A stretch of DNA of 64,000 nt. Origin: Gammaproteobacteria bacterium (GTDB taxonomy: Bacteria > Pseudomonadota > Gammaproteobacteria > Pseudomonadales > Moraxellaceae). Where the stretch lies: the NCBI GenBank assembly GCA_028868515.1, contig JAGWUI010000003.1:109972-173971 (forward strand). The letters run 5' to 3'. Of this stretch, positions 18,852 to 29,444 are shown piece by piece. Every line of letters begins with the position of its first letter. The stretch's first letter is position 1. The notes beneath the pieces were generated by a model. That model was not told the DNA's origin. It did no database searches and saw only the letters and a list, made by a program, of their open reading frames with translations. The translations under genes and the position numbers were made by a program.

Positions 18852-19982
18852 TTATTCCGTCGCTTGAAGAACTTGAGATAACGCTTCCAAAAAGCGTTTA
18901 TTTTCAGTAAATGTCCCGATTGAAACGCGAATATAATCAGGCATACCGTAACCTGCAATCGGACGAACAATCACACCGAGTTTGAGTAAGTCATTGAATA
19001 CTTTTGTGCCCTGACGTTCAACATCGGTACTCACGCAAATACTCAAGAAATTAGCACGCGAAGGAATCCACGACAGACCCAACGCCGCACAACCCGCTTC
19101 TAATTGCGACATGCCTGCATGATTCAGAGTGCGCGTTTGATGCAGGAAATCTTGATCGCCAAGTGCCGCAGTTGCAGCAGCGAGCGCAAATGAATTGACG
19201 TTAAAAGGTTGGCGTACACGATTAATCAAATCAGTAATTTCAGATGATGCCAATGCAAAGCCTACACGAAGCGATGCCAAACCATAGGCTTTAGAAAAAG
19301 TACGACTGATCAATAGATTAGGATATTTTTCCAGAAACTTTAAGCTATTAAAATATTCAGGGAAATATTCCACATAAGCTTCATCCAACACCACAAGGAC
19401 ACGTGACGGAACGGTATTCATAAATGCAGTAAAATCTGTTTCCGAAAACCATGTGCCTGTTGGATTATTTGGATTCGCAAGGAAAACCACTCGCGTGTCA
19501 TCACGCACCGCCTGCGCCATCGCAGCCAAATCATGACCAAAATCTTTTGCAGGCACTTCAATGCCTGTTGCACCAACCGCCTGTGTTGCAAGTGCGTACA
19601 CGGCAAAAGCATGCTGACTATAAACCACGGTATCTTCGGACGAAACAAAAGTACGCGCCACTAACTCCAAAATATCATTGGAACCATTACCCAAGGTGAT
19701 TTGTGACATCTCAACGTCAAAGACTTCGACGATTTTTTCTTTGAGTTTAAAGCCGCTACCATCAGGATAACGCCCTACATCCGCAAGCTCATCACGCACC
19801 GCCTGCGTTGCAAGCGGAGAACAGCCAAGCGGATTTTCATTACTTGCCAATTTGACAATATTATCTAAACCCAGCTCACGCTTGAGTTCATCAATCGGCT
19901 TGCCTGTTTGATATGGCGCAATATTCGCAATGCCTTGATTGGCAGGTTGGATCTGGCTTGATGCGGTATTTTCAGATGACAT
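18852..19982 (-). CDS. hisC: Histidinol-phosphate/aromatic aminotransferase
   Basis: A 376-residue PLP-dependent fold-type I aminotransferase. The cofactor lysine lies in SRTFSKAYGLASLRVGF near residue 226 and the family arginine in RVSIGT near the C-terminus. ASNENPLGCSP near residue 46 is the HisC substrate signature. Its position between pheA and tyrA/aroA suggests that it also transaminates phenylpyruvate and hydroxyphenylpyruvate, so it may serve aromatic synthesis rather than, or besides, histidine. That dual role is an inference from context. Confidence 0.92.
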   Translation of the reverse strand: MSSENTASSQIQPANQGIANIAPYQTGKPIDELKRELGLDNIVKLASNENPLGCSPLATQAVRDELADVGRYPDGSGFKLKEKIVEVFDVEMSQITLGNGSNDILELVARTFVSSEDTVVYSQHAFAVYALATQAVGATGIEVPAKDFGHDLAAMAQAVRDDTRVVFLANPNNPTGTWFSETDFTAFMNTVPSRVLVVLDEAYVEYFPEYFNSLKFLEKYPNLLISRTFSKAYGLASLRVGFALASSEITDLINRVRQPFNVNSFALAAATAALGDQDFLHQTRTLNHAGMSQLEAGCAALGLSWIPSRANFLSICVSTDVERQGTKVFNDLLKLGVIVRPIAGYGMPDYIRVSIGTFTENKRFLEALSQVLQATE

Positions 19983-20046
19983 TTACTTTTTCCACTTAAT
20001 TTTGATAGAACCTGAGTTCTTAATCATTAACTCTTAATGCTTTTCT

Positions 20047-20172
20047 CCTTCCCCTTCAAAGGGTAAGGTCGGGATGGGGATGGTTTTAAAGTCAACATCA
20101 AAAGCACCCCCATCTCTTGCGCTAGGGCAAAGCAGTGCTTTGCTGATCCTAGCTCATCCCCCTCAGGAGAAG
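20047..20172. repeat. Long palindromic intergenic element, copy 1 (CCTTCCCC...GGTCGGGATGGGG family)
   Basis: Between pheA and hisC. The order of parts is CTTCCCCTTCAAAGGGTAAG, GGTCGGGATGGGGATGG, a second arm with CCCCCATC, a GCGCTAGGGCAAAGCAGTGC block with internal hairpins, and a closing CTCATCCCCCTCAGG. The same order recurs at 32295-32442. Confidence 0.8.
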
Positions 20173-20186
20173 ACTTCACAGCGAAA

Positions 20187-21335
20187 TTACAACACCGCCT
20201 TCGGATACGAACCCAACACGCGCAGCTCTTTTACAGTTGTGCGAATCTCGTCGAGTGCCGCGCGAACATGCGGTTCATCTTGATGACCCAATAAATCGAT
20301 AAAGAACACATACGCCCATTTATCTGGCAATGCTGGACGAGTCTCAATACTGGTCAATGAAATCCCATGCTTAGCAAACGGTTGCAAAATATCGAGCAGT
20401 GCGCCAGCTTTATCATGTGCAGCAATCAGCAATGAGGTTTTATCTTCACCACTCACAGGCACAGCCTCACGACCGATGATCAAAAAGCGTGTCGTGTTGT
20501 TGGGATTATCTTCGATCTTGGCATGCAAAATCGTGAGATCATATTCTTTTGCGGCAACTTCACCCGCAATCGCAGCAGAGTGCCATTCACTTTTGATCTT
20601 GCGCGCAGCTTCAGCATTTGAACTCACCGCAACACGTTCAGCTTTCGGGAAGTGACCATCCAGCCATTTACGGCATTGTGCCAATGACTGCTGATGTGAA
20701 TAAATACGAGTAATTCCGTCAACACGCGTGGTATTACTAATCAGTAAATTCTGATGAATCCGTAGTTCAACTTCGCCGATAATATTCAACGACGATGCAA
20801 TAAAACTATCTAAAGTATGATTCACCACACCTTCTGATGAATTTTCAATTGGCACAACGCCGTAGTGAGCATTACCCGACTCAACTTCACGAAACACTTC
20901 ATCGATGTTTGCAATCGGCACAGTCACCGCATCTGCACCAAAATGCTTAAGCGCAGCCGCCTGCGTAAACGTACCTTGAGGCCCGAGATAAGCAACCGTT
21001 TGCGGTGCTTCAAGCGCTAGGCAAGCCGACATAATTTCACGAAAAATGCGTGCAACCGTTTCACCTGCCAAAGGCCCTTCATTACGCGCCATCACCGCAC
21101 GCAGCACCTGCGCTTCACGCTCAGGGCGATAAAATATGGGATGCGTTTCATTTTCTTTCTTGGAAATCGCAACGTGTTCGGCAAGCGTCGCACGCTCATT
21201 CAACAAACGATGAATCTCTTGATCCACCGCGTCAATTCGCGTACGAATTTGGTCTAACGAAGGTTTTGGAGAGTTAAACAACCAACCGCTTTTAGCAGAA
21301 TTGTTAGAACCTTGCGATGTCGTGTTGTCGCTCAT
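20187..21335 (-). CDS. pheA: Bifunctional chorismate mutase / prephenate dehydratase (P-protein)
   Basis: A 382-residue enzyme that turns chorismate to prephenate and then phenylpyruvate. Domains in order: a chorismate mutase helix bundle at about 28-110 (IRTRIDAVDQEIHRLLNERATLAE), a dehydratase domain at about 115-295 (GPQGTFTQAA and NNTTRFLIIG with the catalytic TRF), and a C-terminal ACT domain (AGALLDIL and SIETRP) for phenylalanine feedback. The N-terminal 25 residues are a Ser/Asn-rich extension of unknown use. It is first in the pheA-hisC-tyrA/aroA cluster, but a palindromic element separates it from hisC. Confidence 0.96.
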   Translation of the reverse strand: MSDNTTSQGSNNSAKSGWLFNSPKPSLDQIRTRIDAVDQEIHRLLNERATLAEHVAISKKENETHPIFYRPEREAQVLRAVMARNEGPLAGETVARIFREIMSACLALEAPQTVAYLGPQGTFTQAAALKHFGADAVTVPIANIDEVFREVESGNAHYGVVPIENSSEGVVNHTLDSFIASSLNIIGEVELRIHQNLLISNTTRVDGITRIYSHQQSLAQCRKWLDGHFPKAERVAVSSNAEAARKIKSEWHSAAIAGEVAAKEYDLTILHAKIEDNPNNTTRFLIIGREAVPVSGEDKTSLLIAAHDKAGALLDILQPFAKHGISLTSIETRPALPDKWAYVFFIDLLGHQDEPHVRAALDEIRTTVKELRVLGSYPKAVL

Positions 21336-21548
21336 CAGCGCTATTTCCTTTCTTAATCGATGATGATTGGTAAAGTGAGTTATGTCATACGCGGATAAAA
21401 ATCAGCATATCGTCATTCACATGGGCAAATTAGACGTAAGTGTAGCAAAAAAACGACTTAACGACTGAAAAGAAGCTGTCAAAACATCATCAAACCTGTC
21501 TAAAATCGAGGAAATCTTTTATCAGAATAACGCCACGAGTAATTCAAC

Positions 21549-22544
21549 ATGAGCCAAACATCTTCAGCGACCTTATTAAGTCAATTACAAACGATGACCA
21601 CAGTCGTTGCCGATACAGGTGACCTTGCTGCCATTGAACAATTTCGACCGATTGATGCTACGACTAATCCATCACTGATTACTGCGGCAGCAACATTACC
21701 ATCGAATTTACCATTGATTGAAGATGCACTGCGTGATGCCCGTGCGGAAGGACTGGTCGATGATGCGATGATTGATCGCGCAATTGATTTACTCACAGTC
21801 CGCTTAGGATTGGAAATTTTGAAATTAATTCAAGGTCGTGTTTCAACCGAAGTCGACGCACGTCTATCCTACGATACCGATGAAACCATTGCCAAAGCCC
21901 GTGAACTCATTGGCCTGTATAAAAATGCTGGCATTGATCAATCACGAATTCTGATTAAAATTGCGGCAACATGGCAAGGCATCCAAGCGGCACAAGCACT
22001 TGAAAAAGAAGGTATTCACTGCAATCTCACACTAATTTTTGGCTTACATCAAGCTGTAGCCTGTGCGCATGCTGACGTAACCTTAATCTCGCCATTTGTG
22101 GGCCGGATTTTAGATTGGTACAAAAAATCCGAAGGCAAAGACAGCTACCCTATCGAACTCGACCCAGGCGTTCTATCTGTCCGTGAAATCTACGCCTACT
22201 ACAAACAACACAATCATAAAACCGAAGTCATGGGTGCAAGTTTCAGAAGTTTGGCACAAGTCACCGCATTGGCAGGTTGTGATTTGCTAACCATTTCACC
22301 AGCGCTACTGGCTGAATTAGCAAAACAAACGGGAAATTTGCCAATTCAATTGTCTATTGAAAATGCCAAACTCAAACCTGTTAACGCCATCACTTTGACG
22401 GAAGAAACCTTCACCACGTTGCATAACAATAACCTCATGGCATTTGAGTTACTGCAATCGGGAATTGATGGTTTCGTTAAAGCACGCGAGCAACTGACTA
22501 TTCAATTACGTCAGATCGCAGGTATTGCAGATATTCATCCATGA
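21549..22544 (+). CDS. tal: Transaldolase
   Basis: The 331-residue product is a class I aldolase-fold transaldolase of the pentose phosphate pathway, moving dihydroxyacetone units between sugar phosphates. DATTNPSL near residue 36 is the family signature, and the Schiff-base lysine lies in ILIKIAATWQGI near residue 140. NLTLIFG follows. The length fits the TalB type. It is monocistronic, divergent from pheA, and followed by an inverted-repeat element. Confidence 0.95.
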   Translation: MSQTSSATLLSQLQTMTTVVADTGDLAAIEQFRPIDATTNPSLITAAATLPSNLPLIEDALRDARAEGLVDDAMIDRAIDLLTVRLGLEILKLIQGRVSTEVDARLSYDTDETIAKARELIGLYKNAGIDQSRILIKIAATWQGIQAAQALEKEGIHCNLTLIFGLHQAVACAHADVTLISPFVGRILDWYKKSEGKDSYPIELDPGVLSVREIYAYYKQHNHKTEVMGASFRSLAQVTALAGCDLLTISPALLAELAKQTGNLPIQLSIENAKLKPVNAITLTEETFTTLHNNNLMAFELLQSGIDGFVKAREQLTIQLRQIAGIADIHP

Positions 22545-22568
22545 ACAATTATTTTTAATCAATAAAAT

Positions 22569-22676
22569 AGCTCATTGAGCCTACGGTTACTGAGCCCGAA
22601 GTATCGAAATAAATGTAGGTATACACAAAAGATATACTCTATTTATCGTCATTCACTTCGACAAGCTCAGTGAGCT
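22569..22676. repeat. Inverted-repeat element, AGCTCA(T/C)TGAGC...CTTCGACAAGCTCAGTG family
   Basis: Outer arms AGCTCATTGAGC and GCTCAGTGAGCT with inner arms CGAAGTATCGAAAT and ATTCACTTCG form a large imperfect stem-loop between tal and the DUF445 gene. Related sequence occurs at 43601-43666 and a fragment at 4329-4346. Confidence 0.7.
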
Positions 22677-22700
22677 TTTATGTAACTAGGAGCAGCATCG

Positions 22701-24008
22701 TTGAATTCGCAGCTTAGCCCTGAATTAAACCTCACAAGAAACAAGCGTATTGCCACGTTCCTATTGGTCTCTATGGTCGTTTTCTGGATAATTTTATTGT
22801 TATCCAGCCGTCAATTTCCAAACTACGTCGGCATCATTCATATTTTAACGCTAGGCGCAGAAGCAGGTGTGGTGGGTGGATTAGCAGATTGGTATGCGAT
22901 TACTGTGCTATTCCGTGATCCGTTTAAACACATTTGGGTTCCTAGTTTTATTCGCGAACACACTGAAATTATTCCACGTAACAAAGCGCGAATTGCCGAA
23001 TCCATGGGACGTTTTGTTCAGGAAAATTTTCTCGCGCCACAAATTGTGCGAAGTAAACTTGAAGTCATTGATATGACGTTATACGTCGCCAATTGGCTCT
23101 CTGAACCAGCCAATGCACGCATGCTGGCAGGTGAACTTAAACGCTTAGTTCCTCGTTTTCTAAAAATCTCTCAGAATGAGGCTATTAGTCAATTTATTCA
23201 ACAAAGTACGATTGAATGGTTTAGTGAAACGCCGATGAATCAGGCTGTTTCACGCACCATGAAAGCAGTCTTTGACAATAAAATTCACAACGATGTCATT
23301 CATCTAGCGCTCAGTAGCGCGGATAACTGGATTCATACCAATCCTCAGTATGCTGAAGAAATCATTCAAAAAATTCTCGATGAAACTGGTGTTTTTGGAC
23401 ATCTATCTCGTGGCGCAAGCGTACTGGGATTTGATGTCAAACGTAATGTGGTCTGGGGTGTATTGCGGACGATTCGAGATTTGAACACCCAACCTGATCA
23501 TCCTATTCACCTGATGCTCAATCACTCGATTGCGCAATGGATGACCGCCCTACAAGATGATGACTCCGAAGAGTCGAAAAAATTGGAAGCGCTTAAACAA
23601 AGTCTCGTTCAATCTCCAACGGTAGTGGCTTTCGGATTCCATATTTACGAAAGCATTATCCAAGGGATTATTGATGACCTTGAAACCAGAGAATCTGCGA
23701 TTAGCAATAGTCTACAAGGTTTTATGATACGCATCGGCTCTCAGCTCAAAGAAGATACTCAAGTGAGAACCGCGCTCAACTTAGAAATTGCTGATTTTGC
23801 TGAATATGCAGCAGATCGTTATGCCGATACAGTGATCCAATATATCAGTGAACAAATCCATAACTGGGATACCCGCGACATGATCGGCAAGATTGAATCC
23901 GAAGTTGGTGGTGACTTACACATGATTCGTGTCAATGGTGTCGTCGTTGGCTTTATGATTGGGATTCTTTTGGGCTTAGTGCGATTTGCAATTGATGGGA
24001 TTGGATAA
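22701..24008 (+). CDS. DUF445 family membrane protein
   Basis: A 435-residue protein with a hydrophobic N-terminus (two segments within the first 75 residues, FLLVSMVVFWIILLLS and VGIIHILTLGAEAGVVGGLA) and one C-terminal segment (VVVGFMIGILLGLVRFAI). GGLADWYAITVLFRDPF is the DUF445 signature. The middle is a long helical domain. Function is unknown; the family is widespread in the inner membrane. The start is a TTG supported by AGGAG with eight-base spacing; no ATG is suitably placed. Confidence 0.88.
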   Translation: MNSQLSPELNLTRNKRIATFLLVSMVVFWIILLLSSRQFPNYVGIIHILTLGAEAGVVGGLADWYAITVLFRDPFKHIWVPSFIREHTEIIPRNKARIAESMGRFVQENFLAPQIVRSKLEVIDMTLYVANWLSEPANARMLAGELKRLVPRFLKISQNEAISQFIQQSTIEWFSETPMNQAVSRTMKAVFDNKIHNDVIHLALSSADNWIHTNPQYAEEIIQKILDETGVFGHLSRGASVLGFDVKRNVVWGVLRTIRDLNTQPDHPIHLMLNHSIAQWMTALQDDDSEESKKLEALKQSLVQSPTVVAFGFHIYESIIQGIIDDLETRESAISNSLQGFMIRIGSQLKEDTQVRTALNLEIADFAEYAADRYADTVIQYISEQIHNWDTRDMIGKIESEVGGDLHMIRVNGVVVGFMIGILLGLVRFAIDGIG

Positions 24009-24113
24009 TCAATTCTGCCACAGCTTTATCGACCGCAGTCCATTACACTCAAAAACCCAAGCAAGTAGATCTGAACGCTTAAAAACTACAGAAACTTACG
24101 GAAGAGAAAAATC

Positions 24114-25745
24114 ATGAGCATGATGCAGCAACCACTCCTCATTTCATCACTCATCGAACACGCGATCGTATCGCACCCTGACGCTGAGATAGTCAGTCGT
24201 CAGGTTGAAGGTGGGATTTTTCGCTATACCTACGGACAAGCTGCAGCACGCGCAAAACAGGTTGCCAATGCGCTCACGCAAAAATTAGGCATCAAAATTG
24301 GCGACCGCGTGGGGACACTTGCTTGGAATACTCATCGTCATTATGAATTGTATTTTGGCATTTCTGGCATCGGTGCGATTACCCATACCATCAACCCTCG
24401 CCTATTTCCTGAACAAATTATTTATATTATTAATCACGCTGCAGACCGTTTCATTTTTGTGGATTTAACCTTTGTTCCCCTACTTGAAGCTGTTGCTGAA
24501 CATATTAAAAAAGTCGAAGGCATCGTTGTACTCACTGATAAAACGCACATGCCGACTAGCAGCAAACTTCCTAACTTACTCTGCTACGAAGACCTGATTG
24601 CCGACATGCCCACGACTTTTAACTGGCCATTGTTGGATGAAAATGCTGGTGCAGCGTTGTGCTATACCTCTGGCACAACAGGCAATCCTAAAGGGGTAAT
24701 GTATACCCATCGCTCCACCGTGCTACATGCGATTGCTGCGGTACAAAAAAATGCCCTCAACATCGATGAAGAAAGCATTCTACTTCCCGTCGTTCCAATG
24801 TTCCATGTCAATGCGTGGGGTACACCGTATGCCGCAACGATGGTCGGCGCGAAGTTAGTTTTCCCTGCACACGGTATGGATGGTGCGTCATTATATGAAT
24901 TGATCAATGGCGAACAAGCCAATTTGTTATTAGGTGTGCCAACCATTTGGTTAGGTTTGCTGAACTATCTCGATCAAATCAATGCGACCTTAACATCAGT
25001 TAAAAATGTCGTCGTGGGCGGTGCAGCAGCGCCTCTCTCGATGATTAAAGCATTTCACGAAAAGCATGATGCATTCTTAATCCACGCTTGGGGAATGACT
25101 GAACTCAGCCCTCTCGGCACAGTAAATAGCATGACTCGAGCAATGGCAAAATTGCCTTTAGAACAACGCTATCAAAAACAACTGAAACAGGGTCGCTCCG
25201 TTTACGGTATCGAAATGAAAATTGTCGATGATGCGGGCAATGAGTTACCTCGCGATGGTCACGCCTTTGGTTCCCTACTCGTTCGTGGTCCTTGGGTAGT
25301 AGATAGTTACTATCTGAACGATGATAAAAAATCCTTTATTGACGGTTGGTTCGACACTGGCGATGTCGCTACGATTGATCCTGAAAACACCATGCAAATC
25401 GTTGATCGTGCCAAAGACGTCATCAAGTCAGGCGGCGAATGGATTAGTTCGATTGATTTAGAAAATGCGGCAGTAGGTCATCCTGCACTGAAAGAGTGCT
25501 GTGTCATTGGTGTCTATCATCCGAAATGGGATGAGCGTCCACTGCTACTCGCAATCAAAAAAGACGGCGCGACTGTCACTGCTGCTGACGTGATTACTTT
25601 CTTAGCGGATAAAGTCGCGAAATGGCAATTGCCTGATGCGGTTGTTTTTGTCGATGAGCTTCCACACACAGCGACTGGCAAATTGCTCAAAACAGGTGTA
25701 CGCGAAACGTATAAGAATTATTTGGTTGAGAATGGGTTGGTTTAG
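24114..25745 (+). CDS. Medium/long-chain acyl-CoA ligase (AlkK-like AMP-binding enzyme)
   Basis: A 543-residue adenylate-forming enzyme. The phosphate-binding loop [12 protein letters not shown] is near residue 184, the A5/A6 region [12 protein letters not shown] near 327, and the [12 protein letters not shown] and catalytic-lysine region [10 protein letters not shown] at the C-terminus. The overall pattern resembles the AlkK/medium-chain fatty acyl-CoA synthetases that activate alkane-derived acids. The chain length is not determined by the sequence. It is preceded by a good GGAAGAG ribosome site and stands alone. Confidence 0.86.
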   Translation: MSMMQQPLLISSLIEHAIVSHPDAEIVSRQVEGGIFRYTYGQAAARAKQVANALTQKLGIKIGDRVGTLAWNTHRHYELYFGISGIGAITHTINPRLFPEQIIYIINHAADRFIFVDLTFVPLLEAVAEHIKKVEGIVVLTDKTHMPTSSKLPNLLCYEDLIADMPTTFNWPLLDENAGAALCYTSGTTGNPKGVMYTHRSTVLHAIAAVQKNALNIDEESILLPVVPMFHVNAWGTPYAATMVGAKLVFPAHGMDGASLYELINGEQANLLLGVPTIWLGLLNYLDQINATLTSVKNVVVGGAAAPLSMIKAFHEKHDAFLIHAWGMTELSPLGTVNSMTRAMAKLPLEQRYQKQLKQGRSVYGIEMKIVDDAGNELPRDGHAFGSLLVRGPWVVDSYYLNDDKKSFIDGWFDTGDVATIDPENTMQIVDRAKDVIKSGGEWISSIDLENAAVGHPALKECCVIGVYHPKWDERPLLLAIKKDGATVTAADVITFLADKVAKWQLPDAVVFVDELPHTATGKLLKTGVRETYKNYLVENGLV

Positions 25746-25812
25746 TAACTTTTCTGCCTATTAAGGGAAGTTTGATTTGAAGATTAGATCATTTTATCCA
25801 AAAACTCTTCAA

Positions 25813-26775
25813 TTAAACTTCCTGCGCTAGCATATTCATGATTAGGCGAATCATTGTTTCTTTTTGATTTGGATTCGACTCCGCAACTAGCAATGCCAAC
25901 GCCGCCAGACCAATATCATTAATCACAGGCTGTCTATTTTTATCTAATAAACAACCATTTCGATTGAGAAAATCAATAAACAAAAATGCGCCACTACGTT
26001 TATTACCATCAGCAAATGGATGATTTTTAATTACAAAATACAATAAATGAGCCGCTTTTGCCTCAATACTTGGATAAACAGGCTCACCAAATGCAGTTTG
26101 GTCAAGATTACCCAGCAAAGCAATCAAACCATCACCCCGCTCAAGCGCAAAAAGCTCGGTTGCTTCACCACGTGCAATCAACCCAACTTTTAATTGTTGC
26201 AGAGCAATAGATGCTTCTTGATAGGTGGGCAACACTCCACCTGCAACTGTCTTTGGTTCAGTTAATAACCCTTCGTCATAACGTTGTAACAGCAAAAAAG
26301 TTTGCGCATAACGCGTGACGATATCCACAAGACCACGACCAGTATCAGCAAGAAGCTCAGAACTCTGTGCTGCTTTTTTCACAAGCTTCAGCGCAGCTTC
26401 TAATTCAGTAGCATTAGCTTCAAAACGTTGTCGGTTGAGAGTAAATCCTTGGGTCAAATGTTCACGCAAAAGGCGTGTTGCCCACTGACGAAAACGTGTA
26501 CCCTGTTGTGATTTCACGCGATAGCCTACTGAGATAATAACATCAAGGTTATACAGCTCAGTAGGTTTGTCTGAATTTGCAATATGCATTTTTTGCATAT
26601 TGCTTTCACGTTCCAACTCACCATCTTTAAAAATATTACCAATATGTCTAGAAATAACAGACTGATCACGCCCAAATAAAGCAACCATTTGCGCTTGCGT
26701 TAACCATACTGTGTCATCCTCCAACCGCACTTCAATCATGCCGTTTTCAGCTTGATAAATGCTAATTTCATTCAT
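25813..26775 (-). CDS. RhuM-Doc fusion protein (Fic/Doc family)
   Basis: A 320-residue fusion. Residues 1 to about 115 are the RhuM domain, including WLTQAQMVALFGRDQSVISRH and LDVIISVGYRVKSQQG. Residues about 190-310 are a Fic/Doc domain with the motif HPFADGNKRSG at 252-262. The lysine in place of the usual second glycine, GNKR, is the Doc pattern; Doc proteins phosphorylate EF-Tu, whereas classical Fic proteins AMPylate. No small antitoxin gene is seen on either side. The RhuM part may serve as the regulatory module. The target is unknown. Confidence 0.85.
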   Translation of the reverse strand: MNEISIYQAENGMIEVRLEDDTVWLTQAQMVALFGRDQSVISRHIGNIFKDGELERESNMQKMHIANSDKPTELYNLDVIISVGYRVKSQQGTRFRQWATRLLREHLTQGFTLNRQRFEANATELEAALKLVKKAAQSSELLADTGRGLVDIVTRYAQTFLLLQRYDEGLLTEPKTVAGGVLPTYQEASIALQQLKVGLIARGEATELFALERGDGLIALLGNLDQTAFGEPVYPSIEAKAAHLLYFVIKNHPFADGNKRSGAFLFIDFLNRNGCLLDKNRQPVINDIGLAALALLVAESNPNQKETMIRLIMNMLAQEV

Positions 26776-26804
26776 TTTTTATTCTCTTTTTAGTGAAAGT
26801 CTAG

Positions 26805-29408
26805 CTATCCTGCCTTTTGCAAATTCGCTAAAGTCTCAGCCACGCTACTCGACGTCACCTGACCTTGCAGACTATCAATCACCGCCTTAATCTGACTACG
26901 CAATGGCTCTTTCAACGTATACCAACGCGACAACACCTGCAAAATCCGTGAGCCTAAAATTGGATTCTGCGCATCTAGAATCTTGGCAAAGTTCACATAA
27001 AACTGCGCACCTTCAACCGTCCATACCGCAACAGGATTGGTCGAGAAATTACCCGTCACCGAACGAATACGATTCGGGGTATTCAAATCAAACTTTGGAT
27101 GTTTGGTCAGTTGAGTCACCTCATCTACAGTGACCGTGGGCTTACTTGCTTGCAACCCAAACCATAAATCAATCGCTAACGCTTCATTTTCAAATCGCTG
27201 ATAAAAATCAGCTAACTTCGCCGCATAATCTGGCGCATTGTAATTCACCAGCTGGCGCAGCGCTCCTAAGCGTTCGGTCATACACACTGCCGCATCATAT
27301 TGATGACTTGCATTGGTTAATGCATCCGCAACGCCTGCACGACAAGCAAAGGCAAGTACCGCATTGCGCAGCGCACGCTGCCCCATCGTTTCACTGCTAT
27401 CGACATAAGGCACTATCGGCAAAGCTGCATACGTTGTAGACCAGAAGTCCTTTAACTCCGTAGCAATCGCATTCATCAATGCTTCGCGCGTTGCACGCAC
27501 CGCCACAGGATCGTAGTCACGATCAATACGACTCGCGATGAATGCCTCAGTCGGAATATCCAGTAAGCGTGATGCCAGCAATGGATCAATGCTTGCTACT
27601 TTCGGAAGCGTTACAAGTAACGATTTTAAATAAACGCTTGCATCATGACCTTGCAATAAAATCCGTTCTAATAGTTGCTGTGCCGCTTGCCATTGATTGA
27701 AACCATTACTTTCATATTGCATCAAGAACGCGAGTTCAGCATCTTGATAATCAAAGTTCAGCAACACAGGCGCAGAGAAATCACGTAACAACGATACAAT
27801 CGGCGCGCTTTCAATGCTTTCAAATACAAAGATTTGTTTACTTTGATTCAACATCAACACACATTCAGTTTCGCCTTGTGCATCTAGCAATAGTTGTTGT
27901 CCTGTCTGCTGATTAAACAATGCCATTTTCACTGGAATCGGCAAAGGTTGCGGTTCTGGATAGTTTGATTTCTTGTCGATCTTTTGCGATAAGGTCAATG
28001 TATAACGTTTAGTCGCTGCATCATAAACACCTTGTCCACTGACAACTGGTGTTCCAGGCTGGCTGTACCACGGCAAGAAACTCCACAGATCAGTACCTGA
28101 ACCATCGCTCAAGCTACCAATCAAATCTTCAACCGTCACAGCCTCGCCATCATGACGACGGAAATACTCATCGGTGCCTTTACGGAAATCTTCTTCGCCC
28201 AATAATGTCGCCATCATGCGGACAATTTCTGCGCCTTTGTCATAGACCGTTGCGGTATAGAAATTATTAATTTCAACAAAGTGATCTGGACGTGGCGGAT
28301 GTGACATTGGGCCTGCATCTTCTGCAAATTGTATTGACTTCAAACTCGATACATCATCAATGCGTTGCACCGCAGGCGACTGCAACGTATCCGAAAAACT
28401 CTGATCACGGAAAACCGTAAAACCTTCCTTCAAACACAACTGAAACCAGTCACGGCAAGTAATGCGATTGCCTGTCCAGTTATGGAAATATTCATGGGCA
28501 ATTGTTGATTTCACATAAAAATTAGACACATCAGTTGATGTTTCTGGGCTGGATAACACACAGGAGGTATTAAAGATATTAAGACCTTTGTTCTCCATTG
28601 CACCCATATTGAACTGACTCACGGCAACGATCATGTAATTATCGAGATCGTAAGCGCGACCGTAATGCTCTTCATCCCAAGTCATTGAATCCTTGAGCGC
28701 TTGCATCGCCACATGGCATTTTTCAATATCTTTTTGTTCTGTGTAAAGTTCCAATGAAACAGGCTTACCTTCCATCGTCGTAAAGGTATCTTTCAAGACC
28801 GCTAAATCACCTGCGACACAAGCAAATAGATAACTCGGCTTCTTGGTTGGATCTTGCCAAATCGTATAATGACGGTCTGCGCCAACTTTGCCAGATTCAA
28901 TCAAATTACCATTTGCCAACAACGTTGGATATTGATTACTTGCCTCAAGACGCGTGGTAAACACAGAAAGTACATCAGGACGATCTGGATAAAAGGTAAT
29001 TTTGCGGAAACCTTCAGGTTCATTCTGCGTGCAATACATGCCACCTGATTGATATAAACCTTCGAGTTGCGTATTGGTTTCTGGATGAATACGAACTTCG
29101 GTTTTAATCGTGCAACGATCTGGCGCATTTAAAATGGTCAAGCTTTCTTTATCCAGCACATAGCTAGTGCGCTCTAAATCTGTACCGTTCAATTGGATAT
29201 TGATGAGTTCTAGATCTCGTCCCAATAACACCAACGCGCCCGCATGCAAACGATGCATTTCTAACGTGCTAATCACAATCGTTTCATTCGCATGAATATT
29301 AATATCGAGATAAATTGACTCAACACCAAACGCAGGTGGCTGATAATCTTTGAGATAAATCGTCGGATGTGCAGTTTGAGTGTCTTCTGAATTTACGGCG
29401 ATATTCAT
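26805..29408 (-). CDS. pepN: Aminopeptidase N
   Basis: An 867-residue M1 zinc metallopeptidase of the cytoplasm that trims N-terminal residues from peptides. The exopeptidase motif GAMEN appears near residue 264, and the zinc motif HEYFHNW with the third ligand glutamate (CLKEG) at about 300-325. Length and the four-domain layout with the extended C-terminal helical domain match gammaproteobacterial PepN. It is transcribed towards the RhuM-Doc gene, with 29 bases between them. Confidence 0.95.
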   Translation of the reverse strand: MNIAVNSEDTQTAHPTIYLKDYQPPAFGVESIYLDINIHANETIVISTLEMHRLHAGALVLLGRDLELINIQLNGTDLERTSYVLDKESLTILNAPDRCTIKTEVRIHPETNTQLEGLYQSGGMYCTQNEPEGFRKITFYPDRPDVLSVFTTRLEASNQYPTLLANGNLIESGKVGADRHYTIWQDPTKKPSYLFACVAGDLAVLKDTFTTMEGKPVSLELYTEQKDIEKCHVAMQALKDSMTWDEEHYGRAYDLDNYMIVAVSQFNMGAMENKGLNIFNTSCVLSSPETSTDVSNFYVKSTIAHEYFHNWTGNRITCRDWFQLCLKEGFTVFRDQSFSDTLQSPAVQRIDDVSSLKSIQFAEDAGPMSHPPRPDHFVEINNFYTATVYDKGAEIVRMMATLLGEEDFRKGTDEYFRRHDGEAVTVEDLIGSLSDGSGTDLWSFLPWYSQPGTPVVSGQGVYDAATKRYTLTLSQKIDKKSNYPEPQPLPIPVKMALFNQQTGQQLLLDAQGETECVLMLNQSKQIFVFESIESAPIVSLLRDFSAPVLLNFDYQDAELAFLMQYESNGFNQWQAAQQLLERILLQGHDASVYLKSLLVTLPKVASIDPLLASRLLDIPTEAFIASRIDRDYDPVAVRATREALMNAIATELKDFWSTTYAALPIVPYVDSSETMGQRALRNAVLAFACRAGVADALTNASHQYDAAVCMTERLGALRQLVNYNAPDYAAKLADFYQRFENEALAIDLWFGLQASKPTVTVDEVTQLTKHPKFDLNTPNRIRSVTGNFSTNPVAVWTVEGAQFYVNFAKILDAQNPILGSRILQVLSRWYTLKEPLRSQIKAVIDSLQGQVTSSSVAETLANLQKAG

Positions 29409-29444
29409 GTGAATGTATTCCTTTAATATTTAATAAGTAAAAAA

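Noticed and set aside
20074..20283. A plus-strand frame across the pheA-hisC gap
   Set aside because: It lies inside a palindromic repeat and antisense to pheA; translations of repeats give low-complexity chance frames.
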